A stretch of DNA of 64,000 bases from Raphanus sativus (taxonomy: Eukaryota > Streptophyta > Magnoliopsida > Brassicales > Brassicaceae), in the NCBI RefSeq assembly GCF_000801105.2, contig NC_079516.1, positions 23,535,043 through 23,599,042 on the forward strand. Reading direction: 5' to 3'. The position numbers and the translations under genes were made by a program. Every line of letters starts with the position of its first letter. Position 1 is the stretch's first letter. Of the stretch, positions 25,101 to 35,500 are shown one piece after another. The notes under the pieces are model-generated. The model was not told where the DNA came from, searched no databases, and saw only the letters and a list, made by a program, of their open reading frames with translations.

Positions 25101-26883
25101 GGCTATCGTCTTTGCCATCCAGAAATGGAGGCATTACCTGCTGGGACGTAAGTTTCTGGTTAGGACTGATCAGAAGAGCCTAAAGTATCTATTAGAGCAG
25201 AGGGAGGTCAATCTAGAGTATCAGCGGTGGCTCACTAAGTTGTTGGGGTTCGATTTCGACATCCACTACAAACCTGGGTTGGAGAATCGTGCAGCAGACG
25301 CCTTGTCACGCAAGGAAGAAGTAGCGGAGTTGAACGCGATGTCAGGGCCTTTCGCCATTCAACTTGAGGAGATCAGTAAAGAGGTGGACCAGGATGAGGT
25401 ACTGCAGAAGATTATCAAAGAGAAAGTGGCAGACGCAAGTGCTCATCCTGATTACTCCGTCGTGAAGGGGAGATTGCTGAGAAACGGGAGGCTAGTGTTA
25501 CCAAAAGGGTCGCAGTTGATCGGAGTTCTGCTAAAGGAGTTCCACGATGGGAAGCAGGGAGGACACGGAGGAGTCCTCAAGACCCAAAAGAGGATCAATG
25601 CCTCTTTCTATTGGGCCGGTATGATGACAGACATCAGAAGGTATGTGGCAGCTTGCGCGGTTTGCCAACGACAGAAGTATTCGACTTTGGCTCCAGGCGG
25701 TCTGCTGCAGCCTCTGCCAGTTCCAGAGTTGATTTGGGAAGACGTGTCGATGGATTTCGTAGAGGGATTGCCACGATCAGAAGGAGTAAATGTGGTATTG
25801 GTGGTAGTGGACAGGCTGTCTAAATATGCACACTTCATTGGCATGAAGCATCCGTTTACAGCAGTTGATGTAGCGATGTTGTTCGTGCAAGAGGTGGTTA
25901 AGCTACATGGGTTCCCTAAGACCATTGTGTCAGACCGCGATAAAGTCTTCACCAGTCAGTTTTGGAAAGAGATGTTTCGGCTTGCAGGAACCGTCTTGTG
26001 TTTCAGCACAGCCTACCACCCACAGTCCGACGGTCAGACAGAGGTAACCAACAGGGGATTAGAAACTTACTTGCGTTGCTTTGCAGGGGAGAAGCCGCGT
26101 ACTTGGGCTCAGTATTTACCTTGGGCAGAGTTCAGTTACAATTCGGCGTTTCACTCGGCAATACAGATGACGCCGTTCAAAGCCGTCTATGGAAGAGAAG
26201 CGCCAACGTTATTGAGGTTTGAAAACGGATCAACAAACAACGCTGAGTTAGAAGAAAGGCTTGTGGAGAGAGATGGCGTCCTTGAGTTACTAAAACAGCA
26301 TATCCACAAGGCGCAGCAAGTGATGAAAAACCGAGCCGACAGCCACCGAAGGGAAGTAACGTTTGAAGTTGGAGACAAAGTGTTTCTGAAACTACGTCCC
26401 TATAGGCAGCAGACTCTGGCTCGACGCGCTAACGAGAAATTATCCGCAAGGTACTACGGACCGTACAGTATCGTTGCTAAAGTGGGGAAGGTCGCATACA
26501 AGCTAGAGTTGCCACCGGAGGTCCGCATTCATCACACCTTCCATGTGTCACAGTTGAAGAAGGCAATTGGGGAGGAGATGAAACCGACACAGATCCCGGT
26601 TCAGTTGTCGTCAGATGGAGTGCTTGAGGTTGAGCCCGAGGGGGTCTTAGAAGAGAGGATTAACGGCCGAACTGGACAAGAGGAAGTTTTGGTTAAATGG
26701 AGAGGATTACCAGATTATGACTGCACTTGGGAGTGGAAGCAGGTCATGCGGAATCAATTTCCAAATTTGAACCTTGAGGACAAGGTTGATCTTCAAGGGC
26801 CCGGTAATGTTACCTATGAAGCCACACATCCACCTATCATCTATCAGTACCGCAGAAAGGGGAAGGCCCAACAGGAGTCGTAG
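22168..26883 (+). CDS. Ty3/gypsy Gag-Pol polyprotein with chromodomain
   Basis: A single open frame of 1571 residues starting MPPKKSEMEIAVEGL. Domains in order: coiled N-terminus; retrotransposon gag (about 130-290, IPEFNGDDAESWV); CCHC-type knuckle (about 371, CFRCDEKFHRNHKC); aspartic protease (about 454, MIDSGATHNFI); reverse transcriptase (DGSWRFCVDYRALN and FFDDILIF about 791); RNase H (FVIESDASGVGLG); integrase zinc finger (HGGVLKTQKR..CAVCQRQ) and core with SMDFVEGLP, IVSDRDKVF and the Glu of TEVTNRG; GPY-type module (YYGPYSIV); chromodomain (about 1484-1531, EEVLVKWRGLP). The catalytic residues I can place are present. The stop lies inside the 3' LTR. Chromodomains of such integrases recognise histone marks and guide insertion to heterochromatin; here it landed in an exon. 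Confidence 0.97.
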   Translation: MPPKKSEMEIAVEGLQRDVGRIAVLEQSLDEIKKQMGRLSVLERIEQRMIEEEEARKKITSETPLSETVSSKIGTSSATAYPDGRNGKSIDVDPSLRLETGFLDGVGSKETPPPTQRATEVTLDDDNAALMRKLKIPEFNGDDAESWVVRVEQFFELGDLKEEGKLRAVRVCFTGDALIWYRWERNRNPFLTWEQMKQRVLEQYSPVHDTKAGERLLTLRQRGSVRDFCREFIALASNAPEVTDVILEMAFMIGLRSKIRAGVRMREPRGLKQMMDTAKLVEDWENAEDDPPEETQSTGTRLGSKGPSRYQPNSKPNNNNNQGSGPGNNKPKPNAPNNPAGGRNSVGHNRLKPPFRRLTEAEVAERKAKGLCFRCDEKFHRNHKCPFPELMILMVQADGTEIDISDFLDDGEESGETEEIEVAEISISSIAGISSSRTMKLMGTLRGEQVVVMIDSGATHNFIDTSMVERLQLTTEKTRGFGVLTAGGLMLKGTGVCQELELEMQGLAVKSRFLPLKLGNADVILGVQWLSTLGTTRVNWKLQLMSFKVDGVRHLLQGDPSLKCAAVSAKTMWKALEQEGEGFMVEYNGAQLERGAEEITPLRWVKILEKHAQVFAEPTGLPPSRGKEHSINLQPGANPVSVRPFRYPQIQKEEIEKQVSAMLAAGIIRDSESPFSSPVLLVKKKDGSWRFCVDYRALNKVTIADCYPIPMIDQLLDELRGAVVFSKIDLKSGYHQIRVKEEDVHKTAFRTHDGHYEFLVMPFGLSNAPSTFQALMNQIFREFLRRFVLVFFDDILIFSKSNEEHEEHLRQVLSVLGANQLYANRKKCQFGTSSVEYLGHVISKEGVAADRSKIAAMVEWRIPRTIKELRGFLGLTGYYRKFVRAYGDIARPLTSLLKKENFIWKEEATMAFENLKRAMSTVPVLALPDFEALFVIESDASGVGLGAVLMQNQRPIAYFSQALTDRQRQKSVYERELMAIVFAIQKWRHYLLGRKFLVRTDQKSLKYLLEQREVNLEYQRWLTKLLGFDFDIHYKPGLENRAADALSRKEEVAELNAMSGPFAIQLEEISKEVDQDEVLQKIIKEKVADASAHPDYSVVKGRLLRNGRLVLPKGSQLIGVLLKEFHDGKQGGHGGVLKTQKRINASFYWAGMMTDIRRYVAACAVCQRQKYSTLAPGGLLQPLPVPELIWEDVSMDFVEGLPRSEGVNVVLVVVDRLSKYAHFIGMKHPFTAVDVAMLFVQEVVKLHGFPKTIVSDRDKVFTSQFWKEMFRLAGTVLCFSTAYHPQSDGQTEVTNRGLETYLRCFAGEKPRTWAQYLPWAEFSYNSAFHSAIQMTPFKAVYGREAPTLLRFENGSTNNAELEERLVERDGVLELLKQHIHKAQQVMKNRADSHRREVTFEVGDKVFLKLRPYRQQTLARRANEKLSARYYGPYSIVAKVGKVAYKLELPPEVRIHHTFHVSQLKKAIGEEMKPTQIPVQLSSDGVLEVEPEGVLEERINGRTGQEEVLVKWRGLPDYDCTWEWKQVMRNQFPNLNLEDKVDLQGPGNVTYEATHPPIIYQYRRKGKAQQES

Positions 26884-27199
26884 CAGAACAGCAATGGGCT
26901 TCATCAGTGTGAAGTTGGAGCCTGATGATACGCCGTCAACGATAAGGAATAAACCACCAGTCTTTTTGACTCAGCGACAACAGCACGTGAGATGTTGGTG
27001 ACGTGGGAGAGTCACAGGCTGCTTTATATATTTGCTAGTAGTACGTTTGTTAAGGGTATCGAGTGTTTTGTCGATCACGCATTAGGAGAGGTGAGAAAAC
27101 TCTTCCAAAAACTTTCTCAACCGTTGTAATCGCATTTGTCGTTTTGGAATAAAGCTTTATTTCCTTAAAAACTGTGTGATTACATCATTGTTCGTAACA
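26808..27199 (+). repeat. 3' LTR of the gypsy element
   Basis: 392 bp, same as the 5' LTR by eye; contains the last 25 codons of the polyprotein frame. Confidence 0.96.
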
Positions 27200-27435
27200 A
27201 TATCCTTCCTTCTCTTCCATCCGCAACATATCAGCGCATATCGCTGCCAATGTAGCAACTAAAGCATATGAACTAGGTCTCTTTCTTTCTCTCTCACTCC
27301 CTCTTCTCTCTCTCTAGCAGTCAGCCTTACAATATTGGGTTTACAGGACTGGCGGGGAGACTTCCACGGCCAAAGGAGATTGTCAAGTGTGCAGAAAGTA
27401 GCATGTACAGCCCCACCTATCGTCTCTACCGCTGA

Positions 27436-28048
27436 GACCAATAAACAAAGCTGCTCAGAGTCTGCTCTGTATGTAAACTGCTGTTTCACTTTGTTCCCCA
27501 AGTGTTTTTCAGTACTAGCTTCCCATAATAATGAACTGCTTGTGTTTAGTGTTCAAAACACATGCATTATCTCATGCTAGCCTTGTATCTTTTACCCTCA
27601 CTAATACTACAAGCCTATACTTATCTGTTCTAGGCTTTTGTCATGTTAGCCTTGCATCTCTTACCTTACTTTTTACTAATACTGAAGATCGTACTTGTCT
27701 GTTCTAGGCTATTGCTGTTTGGTTCAACCTAACCCAGAAATTTACTTAGATTTACACTGTATGGCAATATAAACATTGTATGAGAGCAGAGAACAGCTCA
27801 GCTTGAAGGGGTTAAACAAACCAAAAGAAATCAACAAATAAGAATTTCCTAGAAGGCAATCATGCATTTTTTTCTTCACCAATAAACATTTTGTACCCAA
27901 GAAAATGAAAGAAAAAATATCAAATCTTCCCCCCATCTGGAAAAAGAATCACCAAAGAATCATCAGTTCACCCGCTAATTCCCGGGCATGAGAAACCACT
28001 TTTGAGCTTTGCTTTCTAACTTGTATTTAACAAAACAAAACGAACTTA
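27436..28048 (+). other. Malic enzyme copy 2 3' region and intergenic gap to the next gene
   Basis: It contains the untranslated tail shared with copy 1, then a tandem duplication (27570-27715), then about 300 bases without coding signal up to the stop of the convergent ceramide glucosyltransferase gene at 28049. Confidence 0.7.
27570..27715 (+). repeat. Tandem duplication in the 3' region of malic enzyme copy 2
   Basis: Two consecutive units of about 70-75 bases share CATG.TAGCCTTG.ATCT.TTACC, ACTAATACT and TCTGTTCTAGGCT. Copy 1 has a single counterpart (near 7378-7440), so the duplication is specific to copy 2. Confidence 0.75.
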
Positions 28049-31000
28049 TTAAACATCAAACTTCTTTGGTTGTCGCCAGTGAGCCAAGTTTCTCCCCAAT
28101 GAGCTTAAGAAGGAAGCTTTCTGTGAAGCTCCCTTCTTACCATACAAGTGTTTCCCTCCTAAATCAGTCTTGGCTGGTACCATATCATTCCTTCTCTCTA
28201 TCTGTTATCACATCACATCACATCACATCGCAAGAAACAATCTCAACACACACTTGTCTTGGTGACATATACTTAAAAGACACACTTGATTTACCTTGAA
28301 AACCTTTCCATTTCTCAAGTGGTATCTAATTCCAGACCAGTTTATGGATTGAGAAAAGTGAGAACGGAATGCTGAGATCGGATATAGAAAGTTATCCACT
28401 AGCATTGCTACGAATATCTGCAATCAAATTTCCCCCAAAAAAATCAAAACCGAGAAACCTTCTTTTGCGTCTCTCTTATCTTATCATCGCTGACACATCA
28501 TTACTCAGGTTCTGTATCATCTAATCAATAAAGAGGGGTTGAAAAGCACGTACAAGTCCCCAGTTGTAAGGTGCAAGAGAGAGACGGGGAGCCTCTGGGG
28601 ATAACAGATTGCATAGTGTCACTTCTCGTCTTGTCAAATTCCACATTGATAGAAGTTCGATGAATGTGCAGATCGCCAACAGTATAACAAGCGACATACC
28701 TGCACAGAAACCTCATCTTTCCAGGTCAGTATATAGCAAAAGAACAGCATACAATCCTACAGTTATAAGAGAAAAAGTATGCTCACCACTAGAAGCAAAG
28801 GTCGTGTCTTCAAGTTGACTATATCCCTTGAAGTATATTCTTAAAGCCGATGTGATGTGGATGACAGCCATGATATATGGTGCAACAAAACCCCATGATA
28901 GATAACAGTGAACAGCAAACAAAGCCTTGTTCATTATCCAGTTAACTTTGGATATGTAAGATTCAAGCACAAAGGTTTGCTTTCTCAAGTAGTTCCAGTA
29001 CCTATATAATAACAGAGGAAGAATGGTTAATCATCCAAAAAAAAACGTATACTTGGGGCTTCAAACAAGTGAAATATGAGAAGTATGTACCGTCCAAAAC
29101 TTAGATCAGTTGCAAGAGGATGAGGGAAAACAGCAACAGGAGGAGATGTAATGAGCCTCTTGTGAGCACCTGAGGTAAAAAAAAAAAACACAGGTGAGTG
29201 GAAGGAAACAAGAAGAAACTATCAACTTCACATAATAGAAGAGAATTCAAAAGCAAGTGTCACCTGCTAAAGCGGCAAGTGTCATATCATCTGAATATCC
29301 ACCATCACGTAAGCCAGAGGCAACACCATATCGATCTTGTCTGAAATCATCAGCATGCATCTACAAAATAATTGCAAAATGATCACCTAAAATTAGATGA
29401 GATGTAGCAGGGATAATACAAAAGAAACATTATCTACCATGCTATTTACATACCATCATGCACCCTCCCCACAAAAAGAATGTTGTCCCACCAGTCGCAA
29501 ATCCCATTGAGCAAGGCTGAGAAGAGATAATGCCAATATTAGCTCAACTTACAAAAAAAACTACATAAACGGATAATAGGGAAGCCAGTGATTAAATTAT
29601 ATATACAAAAACAGAACTGAAGTAAGAGTAAAGGGATGTTACTGTACCATGTGGTACTCATAGATGCAGTAACTTCCAAGAGTTCCAGAGGGCAAGTCTA
29701 GAGGATACCCAGTTTGAATAAATATCTGCAATACATCACCATTGATGTTAAATAATTTCAACAGAAGGAAACATAAACAAGCTAATATATTCATGATGAT
29801 GAACTATATAGTTTGGGTGCCCACCTCTGGATTTTTCTCCATCTCAGCTGTGAGAGCTCCAATTGTTCCAGGATGCAGGCTAACATCATCGTCCAAAAAC
29901 AACACATATTTGGTATCTTTGTGCATTTTCTCAACTCCAATCTTCAAAGAAGCAGAAACCAAATAAATAAATAAAAGTCAGCAAAAGCAAATGAATAAAC
30001 AACATAAACGAAAAATGTATATTGAAAGATAGTTTAGCTTTTCATGGTTGTGCTTACAGTTTAGCCAAGAACAGTTACAATTACAATGGAGATAAGATTA
30101 TATTGAGAGAGGGAAAAAAGCACTAAAATCATTTAAATTTCTTCAAAGATCATACATACCAACTGATTATGAATTTTCTGGCTGCAAGTCGTTGCTAAAC
30201 CAGCAATAACAACCTTAGCTTCAACCTGATCCTGCGCACATTTAAGCATAGTAATGAGCAAAGCCTTGGATTCAGTACAGATTTCCAAGACAAAAAGAAG
30301 GCCATATGACCTAGGATTTTAAATTTCTTGGAGAGTACTTTCCATCAGTGATCCTATAGAAAACAAGTTATAGAAGCTGTTGAAACGTGTATGTACCTGA
30401 TGCATAGATAATAGACGGGAAACAGCATGATAAGCAGGGTCTTCAGTACTTTCTAAAACAAATAGGAATTCCAATGGTCCACCATAGAGAGATGTAATCT
30501 ACACAAATATATCGATCAAGATTAACAATAAATTTGGAACCAAGACACTTCTCTGCCAAAAAAAAGCTTAACCATGATGAAGAAAATACAAAAAAAAAAA
30601 AAAAAAAAAAAATCTGCCAAGAACATGAGGGACTGACTGACCTGACTTCTCCAATTGTGCAAATTGTGTTCTCCAAAGCCTTTGAGAGGCATGACAACGG
30701 AAACCCTGGGAAGTTTAGCCTGCCTGGAGTGCTCAAGTTCATTGATGTCTTGATAGAGGAACGCCAAGCTGTTACCCGCTTTCATGCTGTTTTTAATTCT
30801 CTTAATCTCTCGGTTCCTTAAAGGTAGACATAGAAGCACACACAGAGACATTTCAGAATAAGAAAACAGAGGCAGATGGTAGTTTAAAAGGCAAAGAAAA
30901 GTACCTGATATATGCAGCCATTAACCAGCCTAGAGCAAGGAGTAAGCATATAACACATCCCTGAGACGCATAAAAAGAAACAGTAAGAACAGCAAAGACA

Positions 31001-31283
31001 ATAAAAACAATCTTATCTTGATGATAAAATGCGCAACCAGACAAGACATTAAGCCAAAAAAAAACATTACTTTTCAAAAACCAGACATAGATTGTTTGTC
31101 CAAACAACGAATTGGATAATGTCAAAACGAATCAAGAAGAGGCAAATGAATCTTAAAAATCCAAACTTTAACAATGAAAGCTTCGAATCTGACCTGGATT
31201 TGAACGAAGACGGCGAAAGGGGTGCAGAAGGCTCTGCTGAGAGAGAAAAGAATCGAATCCATGGAGTCCAATGTAGTAGACAT
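28049..31283 (-). CDS. GCS: Ceramide glucosyltransferase (glycosyltransferase family 21)
   Basis: Transfers glucose from UDP-glucose to ceramide, making glucosylceramide of plant membranes (ER/Golgi). Fourteen exons on the minus strand, each with consensus splice sites: 31283-31194, 30960-30905, 30826-30642, 30500-30397, 30231-30160, 29941-29825, 29725-29648, 29516-29454, 29360-29264, 29169-29091, 29001-28787, 28699-28554, 28417-28295, 28201-28049. The protein begins MSTTLDSMDSILFSLSRA (chosen over an upstream in-frame ATG at 31307 by likeness to the Arabidopsis protein) and ends WRQPKKFDV. Seen: an N-terminal membrane segment (GCVICLLLALGWLMAA), the nucleotide-sugar region VVMPLKGFGEHN, DDDVSLHPG, GGYSDDMTLAAL and the downstream FGRYWNYLRKQ, plus C-terminal membrane segments (LVILLAICTF, FVAMLVDNFLYPISAF). 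No frame lesion was found. Corresponds to At2g19880 by memory. Confidence 0.95.
30587..30612. repeat. Poly(A) run in intron 3 of the GCS gene
   Basis: Uninterrupted A tract on the plus strand (T on the sense strand) just upstream of exon 3's donor side; likely length-variable. Confidence 0.9.
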
Positions 31284-32182
31284 TAAGATTGTTCCCCTGC
31301 TCTCCAAAGTGTTCGCGTCCCTCCTTACGAAGAAGAAGAAGCAAAAACACCCAATGGAGGAAGAGGAAAACGAGGAACCCTAAGATTTGAAATTCGTCTC
31401 TGAATCTCTCTTGTCGAAACCAATTAAAGCGGTGAAATTTAGCAGATCGCCATTGGTGGAGCAGCGAAAATCCAGAGAGAAGGAATCACACAGTTCATCC
31501 ATTTTAATTTAATCATCAACACATCCCTTTCCTTCCTTTCTTTTTTTTTTCTAATTCAAATTTTAAAATAAAGTTTACTATTTTTAATTATAATATTTGT
31601 TTCTAAAATTATTAAATACTAGTTATTTTGTTTCTTCTTTTTACCCACTCTCTCTACTTAAATAAGAAATATATAGTCTGACAAATATTTTTAAAAGTAT
31701 ATATAAGGAAAATATATTTTTACGCGTTTCTTAACATAAGTCTATTTGTATATACGTGGTTAAAAAAAAAACATATTTGTATATACACTAAGATACGCGT
31801 AAAAAACTTTGTAGGAAAAGAAGCATTTTTGTATGCATAGTTTTCATTGTGAACATAATATTCTATTTTCTTTTGTAGATATTTTTAAAGTTTGATGCTT
31901 ATAATGTTTCATTCTTTTTTTTTCTTTGGCCAAACAAATGAAATAGCCCTTTTTAAGGTCATTTTAAAGTGAAATAGCCTTTCACATAATGATGAAATAA
32001 GCCTTTAGTCAAAAAATAAAAAATAAAACTAAGTGATATATTTGATTAAAATTAATAGATCTGGATATTCATTTAGAAAAAAATGACATTAAACATAATG
32101 TTCAATACATATTTACTGCAAAAACTCTAAATGAACACGAACTATGTTAAAGCGTAGTTATAAAACTTTAAATTAATAGATC
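31284..32182 (-). promoter_or_regulatory. 5' leader and upstream region of GCS
   Basis: 31284-31505 is less AT-rich and looks like the untranslated leader (minus strand), ending near a purine/pyrimidine-rich edge. From 31506 to 32182 the DNA is AT-rich without coding signal, up to the Copia insertion. No specific promoter element could be fixed with confidence. Confidence 0.45.
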
Positions 32183-32446
32183 TGTTGACTTAAGCTAGAA
32201 GATAACTACAAAATATCCTAATGAGGTTAGGATTAGAATAACTAAGAGTTATCTATAAGTTATGTTTTTACTAATGAGTTTAGGTTTTCATAAGTAGTAT
32301 ATAAGGAAGTGCCAATGTTGTGGCATTACTTATCCGATTAAAAGAGCTTTAGTTTTTGTGAAGAGTTTTCTAAAGCAATAAGAAGTTTGAGTTTGAGATC
32401 TTGAGTTCTAGTTCGTTGAGTTACGATCATAAGGTTTATTTCAATA
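32183..32446 (+). repeat. 5' LTR of Copia element 2
   Basis: 264 bp; TATA-type promoter sequence TATATAAG at 32298-32305. Confidence 0.96.
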
Positions 32447-32506
32447 ATTGGTATCAGAGCATAATATTGAAATCAACCCTAGTGAAAGAAGAAGAGACCG
32501 AACGTG

Positions 32507-35500
32507 ATGGGTGATCTAACGGTGGCTACTACCAAGGAGAAAGAGAATGGTTCTTCTGCAATTAAGTGCCCAATGCTTACCACCACCAACTATACGGTGT
32601 GGAGCATGCGCATGAAAGCAATGCTGAAAGTGCATAAGGCATGGGAGTCCTTAGAACCAGAAGAAGTTGCAGGAGATAAGAAACCAGAAGGTGGCGAAGG
32701 AGACAAAGGAGACTTGGCCAGAGCACTCTTGTTTCAATCAATTCCTGAATCACTAATTCTCCAAGTTGGTAATCTTACAACAGCTAAAGAGATATGGGAA
32801 GCGATAAAAGCAAGACACGTAGGTGCTGATCGGGTTCGTGAGGCAAGGTTGCAGACACTTATGGAAGATTTTGGTCGAATGAAGATGAAAGATACAGAAA
32901 CCATAGATGAGTTCTCTGGTAAACTTGCAGAAATATCTTCAAAATCTTCGGCTTTAGGAGAGGTTATTGAAGAATCAAAGCTAGTGAAGAAATTTCTTAG
33001 CAGTCTTCCTAGGAAGAAGTATATTCACATCATAGCTGCCCTTGAACAAGTCTTGAATCTAAACACAACGACCTTTGAGGATATCGTTGGTAGACTAAAA
33101 GCCTATGAGGAGAGGATTCGTGATGAAGAAGAAAAAGATGATCAGGGAAAACTTCTGTACGCTAACTCTGATTCTCAGCAAGAAGGTTATGGAAGAGGAA
33201 GAGGACAGGGAGGTCGATATAATAACAGGGGAAGAGGACGTGGACGCAACAACGGACGCGGTGACTGGAAACAAGGAAACGACTGGAGACAAGGCAGAGA
33301 TGCATCGCGAGTAGTCTGTTTTCGGTGTGACAAAGCTGGTCATTACGTCTATAACTGTCCGGATCGACTCCTTAAACTCACAGAGACACAAGAAAATATC
33401 GAGAATGATAGTACACATGAAGCTGAGGAGTTAATGATGCAAGAAGTGGTTTATTTAAATGAAGGAAAAGTGGTGCCTAGTAAGTTCGAAACTCAATCAT
33501 GCGATGATAAAGTGTGGTATCTAGACAACGGGGCAAGTAATCACATGACAGGAAACCGCAGCTACTTCACCAAACTCAATGAGGAAGTCACAGGTAAGGT
33601 GCGATTTGGCGATGACTCTAGGATTGATATAAAGGGAAAAGGATCCGTTCTGTTTATCACTAAAGACGGCAAACGGAAGCTCTTGGCAGACGTATACTAC
33701 ATTCCGGGACTAAGAAGCAACATCATCAGCCTTGGTCAAGCCACAGAGTCGGGGTGTGACGTTAGAATGAGAGACGATTACTTGACTCTACTCGATCGAG
33801 AAGGAAACTTACTAGTTAAATCGATGAGGTCGAAAAATAGACTGTATAAAGTTGCCATGGAAGTAGAAGGCACAAAGTGTCTCCAACTTGAGAAGCTCGG
33901 AGACTCAACCCTTTGGCATGCAAGGCTCGGTCACGTCGGTATGGATGCCATGAGATTGATGATACACAAGGAGTTGATTACAGGTATACCTAAAATAGAT
34001 GTCATAAAAGAAACATGCTCTTCTTGCCTCTTAGGAAAACAAACCAGAGCATCTTTTCCACAAGCAACTATGTATCGTGCCACACACACTTTGGAGCTGA
34101 TTCACGGTGATCTCTGCGGTCCAATATCACCAACAACAGCCGGAGGAAGCAAATATATCTTTGTACTGATCGATGATCACTCTAGGTACATGTGGGCGTT
34201 ATTGATGAAGGAGAAGAGTGAAGCATATGAGCGATTTAAGAGCTTCAAACGTCTTGTGGAGCAAGAAACTGGTGGTACTATCAAGACATTTCGAACAGAC
34301 AGAGGTGGAGAGTTCACCTCTCAAGAGTTTAAAGCTTTTTGCGACAGCCATGGAATCAAACGTCATCTAACCGCACCGTACTCGCCACAACAGAATGGAG
34401 TCGTAGAGAGGCGAAATAGAACATTATTGGAGATGACCAGAAGTATTATGAAGCACATGAATGTGCCAAACTACTTATGGGGAGAGGCTGTGAGGCATTC
34501 AACGTACTTGATAAACAGAGTCGCGACACGAAGCTTGAAACATCAGTCTCCATACGAATGCTTCAAAGGCAAGAAACCTAATGTAGGACATCTAAGAGTC
34601 TTTGGTTGTGTATGTTTTGCAAAAAGAGACACTCCACATCTCAAGAAACTTGAAGACAGATCGAGAGAGTTAGTGCATCTCGGAACCGAGCCAGGATCCA
34701 AGGCCTATCGGCTACTTGATCCTAAAAATCGAAAAATAGTGGTCAGTAGAGATGTGAAATTCATTGAAGACAGAGCTTGGGCATGGAACGCAACCAGAAA
34801 TAAGACAGAGGTAATAAACGATGAGACACTCGAGTTTCCTTTTCCTATCTATGGAAGAGTTACAGAAGAAGATATACGAAGAAATATAAATGGTGAGTCC
34901 AACGAAGAAGATGAAACAGAGGAGAGAGAAACAGAGGAGAGAGAAACAGAGGAGATAGAAACAGAGGATGCGGAAGAAGAAGGTAATGAAACTGGAGTTG
35001 AGCCGAGAAGATCAGCAAGAGTAAGCAATCGTCCTGGATATTTGGATGATTATATTTTAATGGCGGAAGTACTTGAGACTGAGAGGATTTTATTGCTCAT
35101 AAATGATGAGCCGTGGGATTGGAATGAAGCTAAAGGAGAGAAAGTGTGGAGAGATGCTTGCGAAGAAGAGATCACTTCGATAAAAAAGAATAAGACGTGG
35201 ACTTTGGTTGACTTACCTTATGGATGTAAAGCTATCGGATTAAAGTGGGTCTTTAGGATCAAACGCAATGCTGACGGGAGCATAAAGAAGTTTAAGGCTC
35301 GGCTAGTGGCAAAAGGATATGTGCAGCGTCATGGGATCGATTTTGACGAGGTCTTCGCACCAGTTGCAAGAATTGAAACCGTTCGTGTCATTATTGCACT
35401 TGCTGCGTCTAATGGCTGGGAAATCCATCATCTCGACGTGAAGACGGCGTTTCTTCACGGAGACTTGAATGAAGAGGTCTATGTAACTCAACCGGAGGGG

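Larger units (their letters stand above)
21738..27199 (+). mobile_element. Ty3/gypsy chromovirus, apparently intact and very young
   Basis: 5' LTR 21738-22129 and 3' LTR 26808-27199, each 392 bp, TGTTACC..CGTAACA, with no difference found by eye. Primer site TGGTATCAGAGC (22134-22145) and a purine-rich tract before the 3' LTR. One open polyprotein. The small size and C-terminal chromodomain suggest the Reina-like side of the chromoviruses (inference). The target is the AT repeat in GGAATGATATATCC of the malic enzyme exon. The flanks (GATATAAA / ATATCC) fit a short duplication but are not a clean 5-bp pair. It is much more GC-rich than its surroundings. Confidence 0.97.

Noticed and set aside
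31122..31307. Upstream ATG (31307) as the GCS start
   Set aside because: The family protein begins at the second ATG (31283); the extra codons MESRGTIL have no counterpart that I recall, though use of the upstream ATG cannot be excluded.
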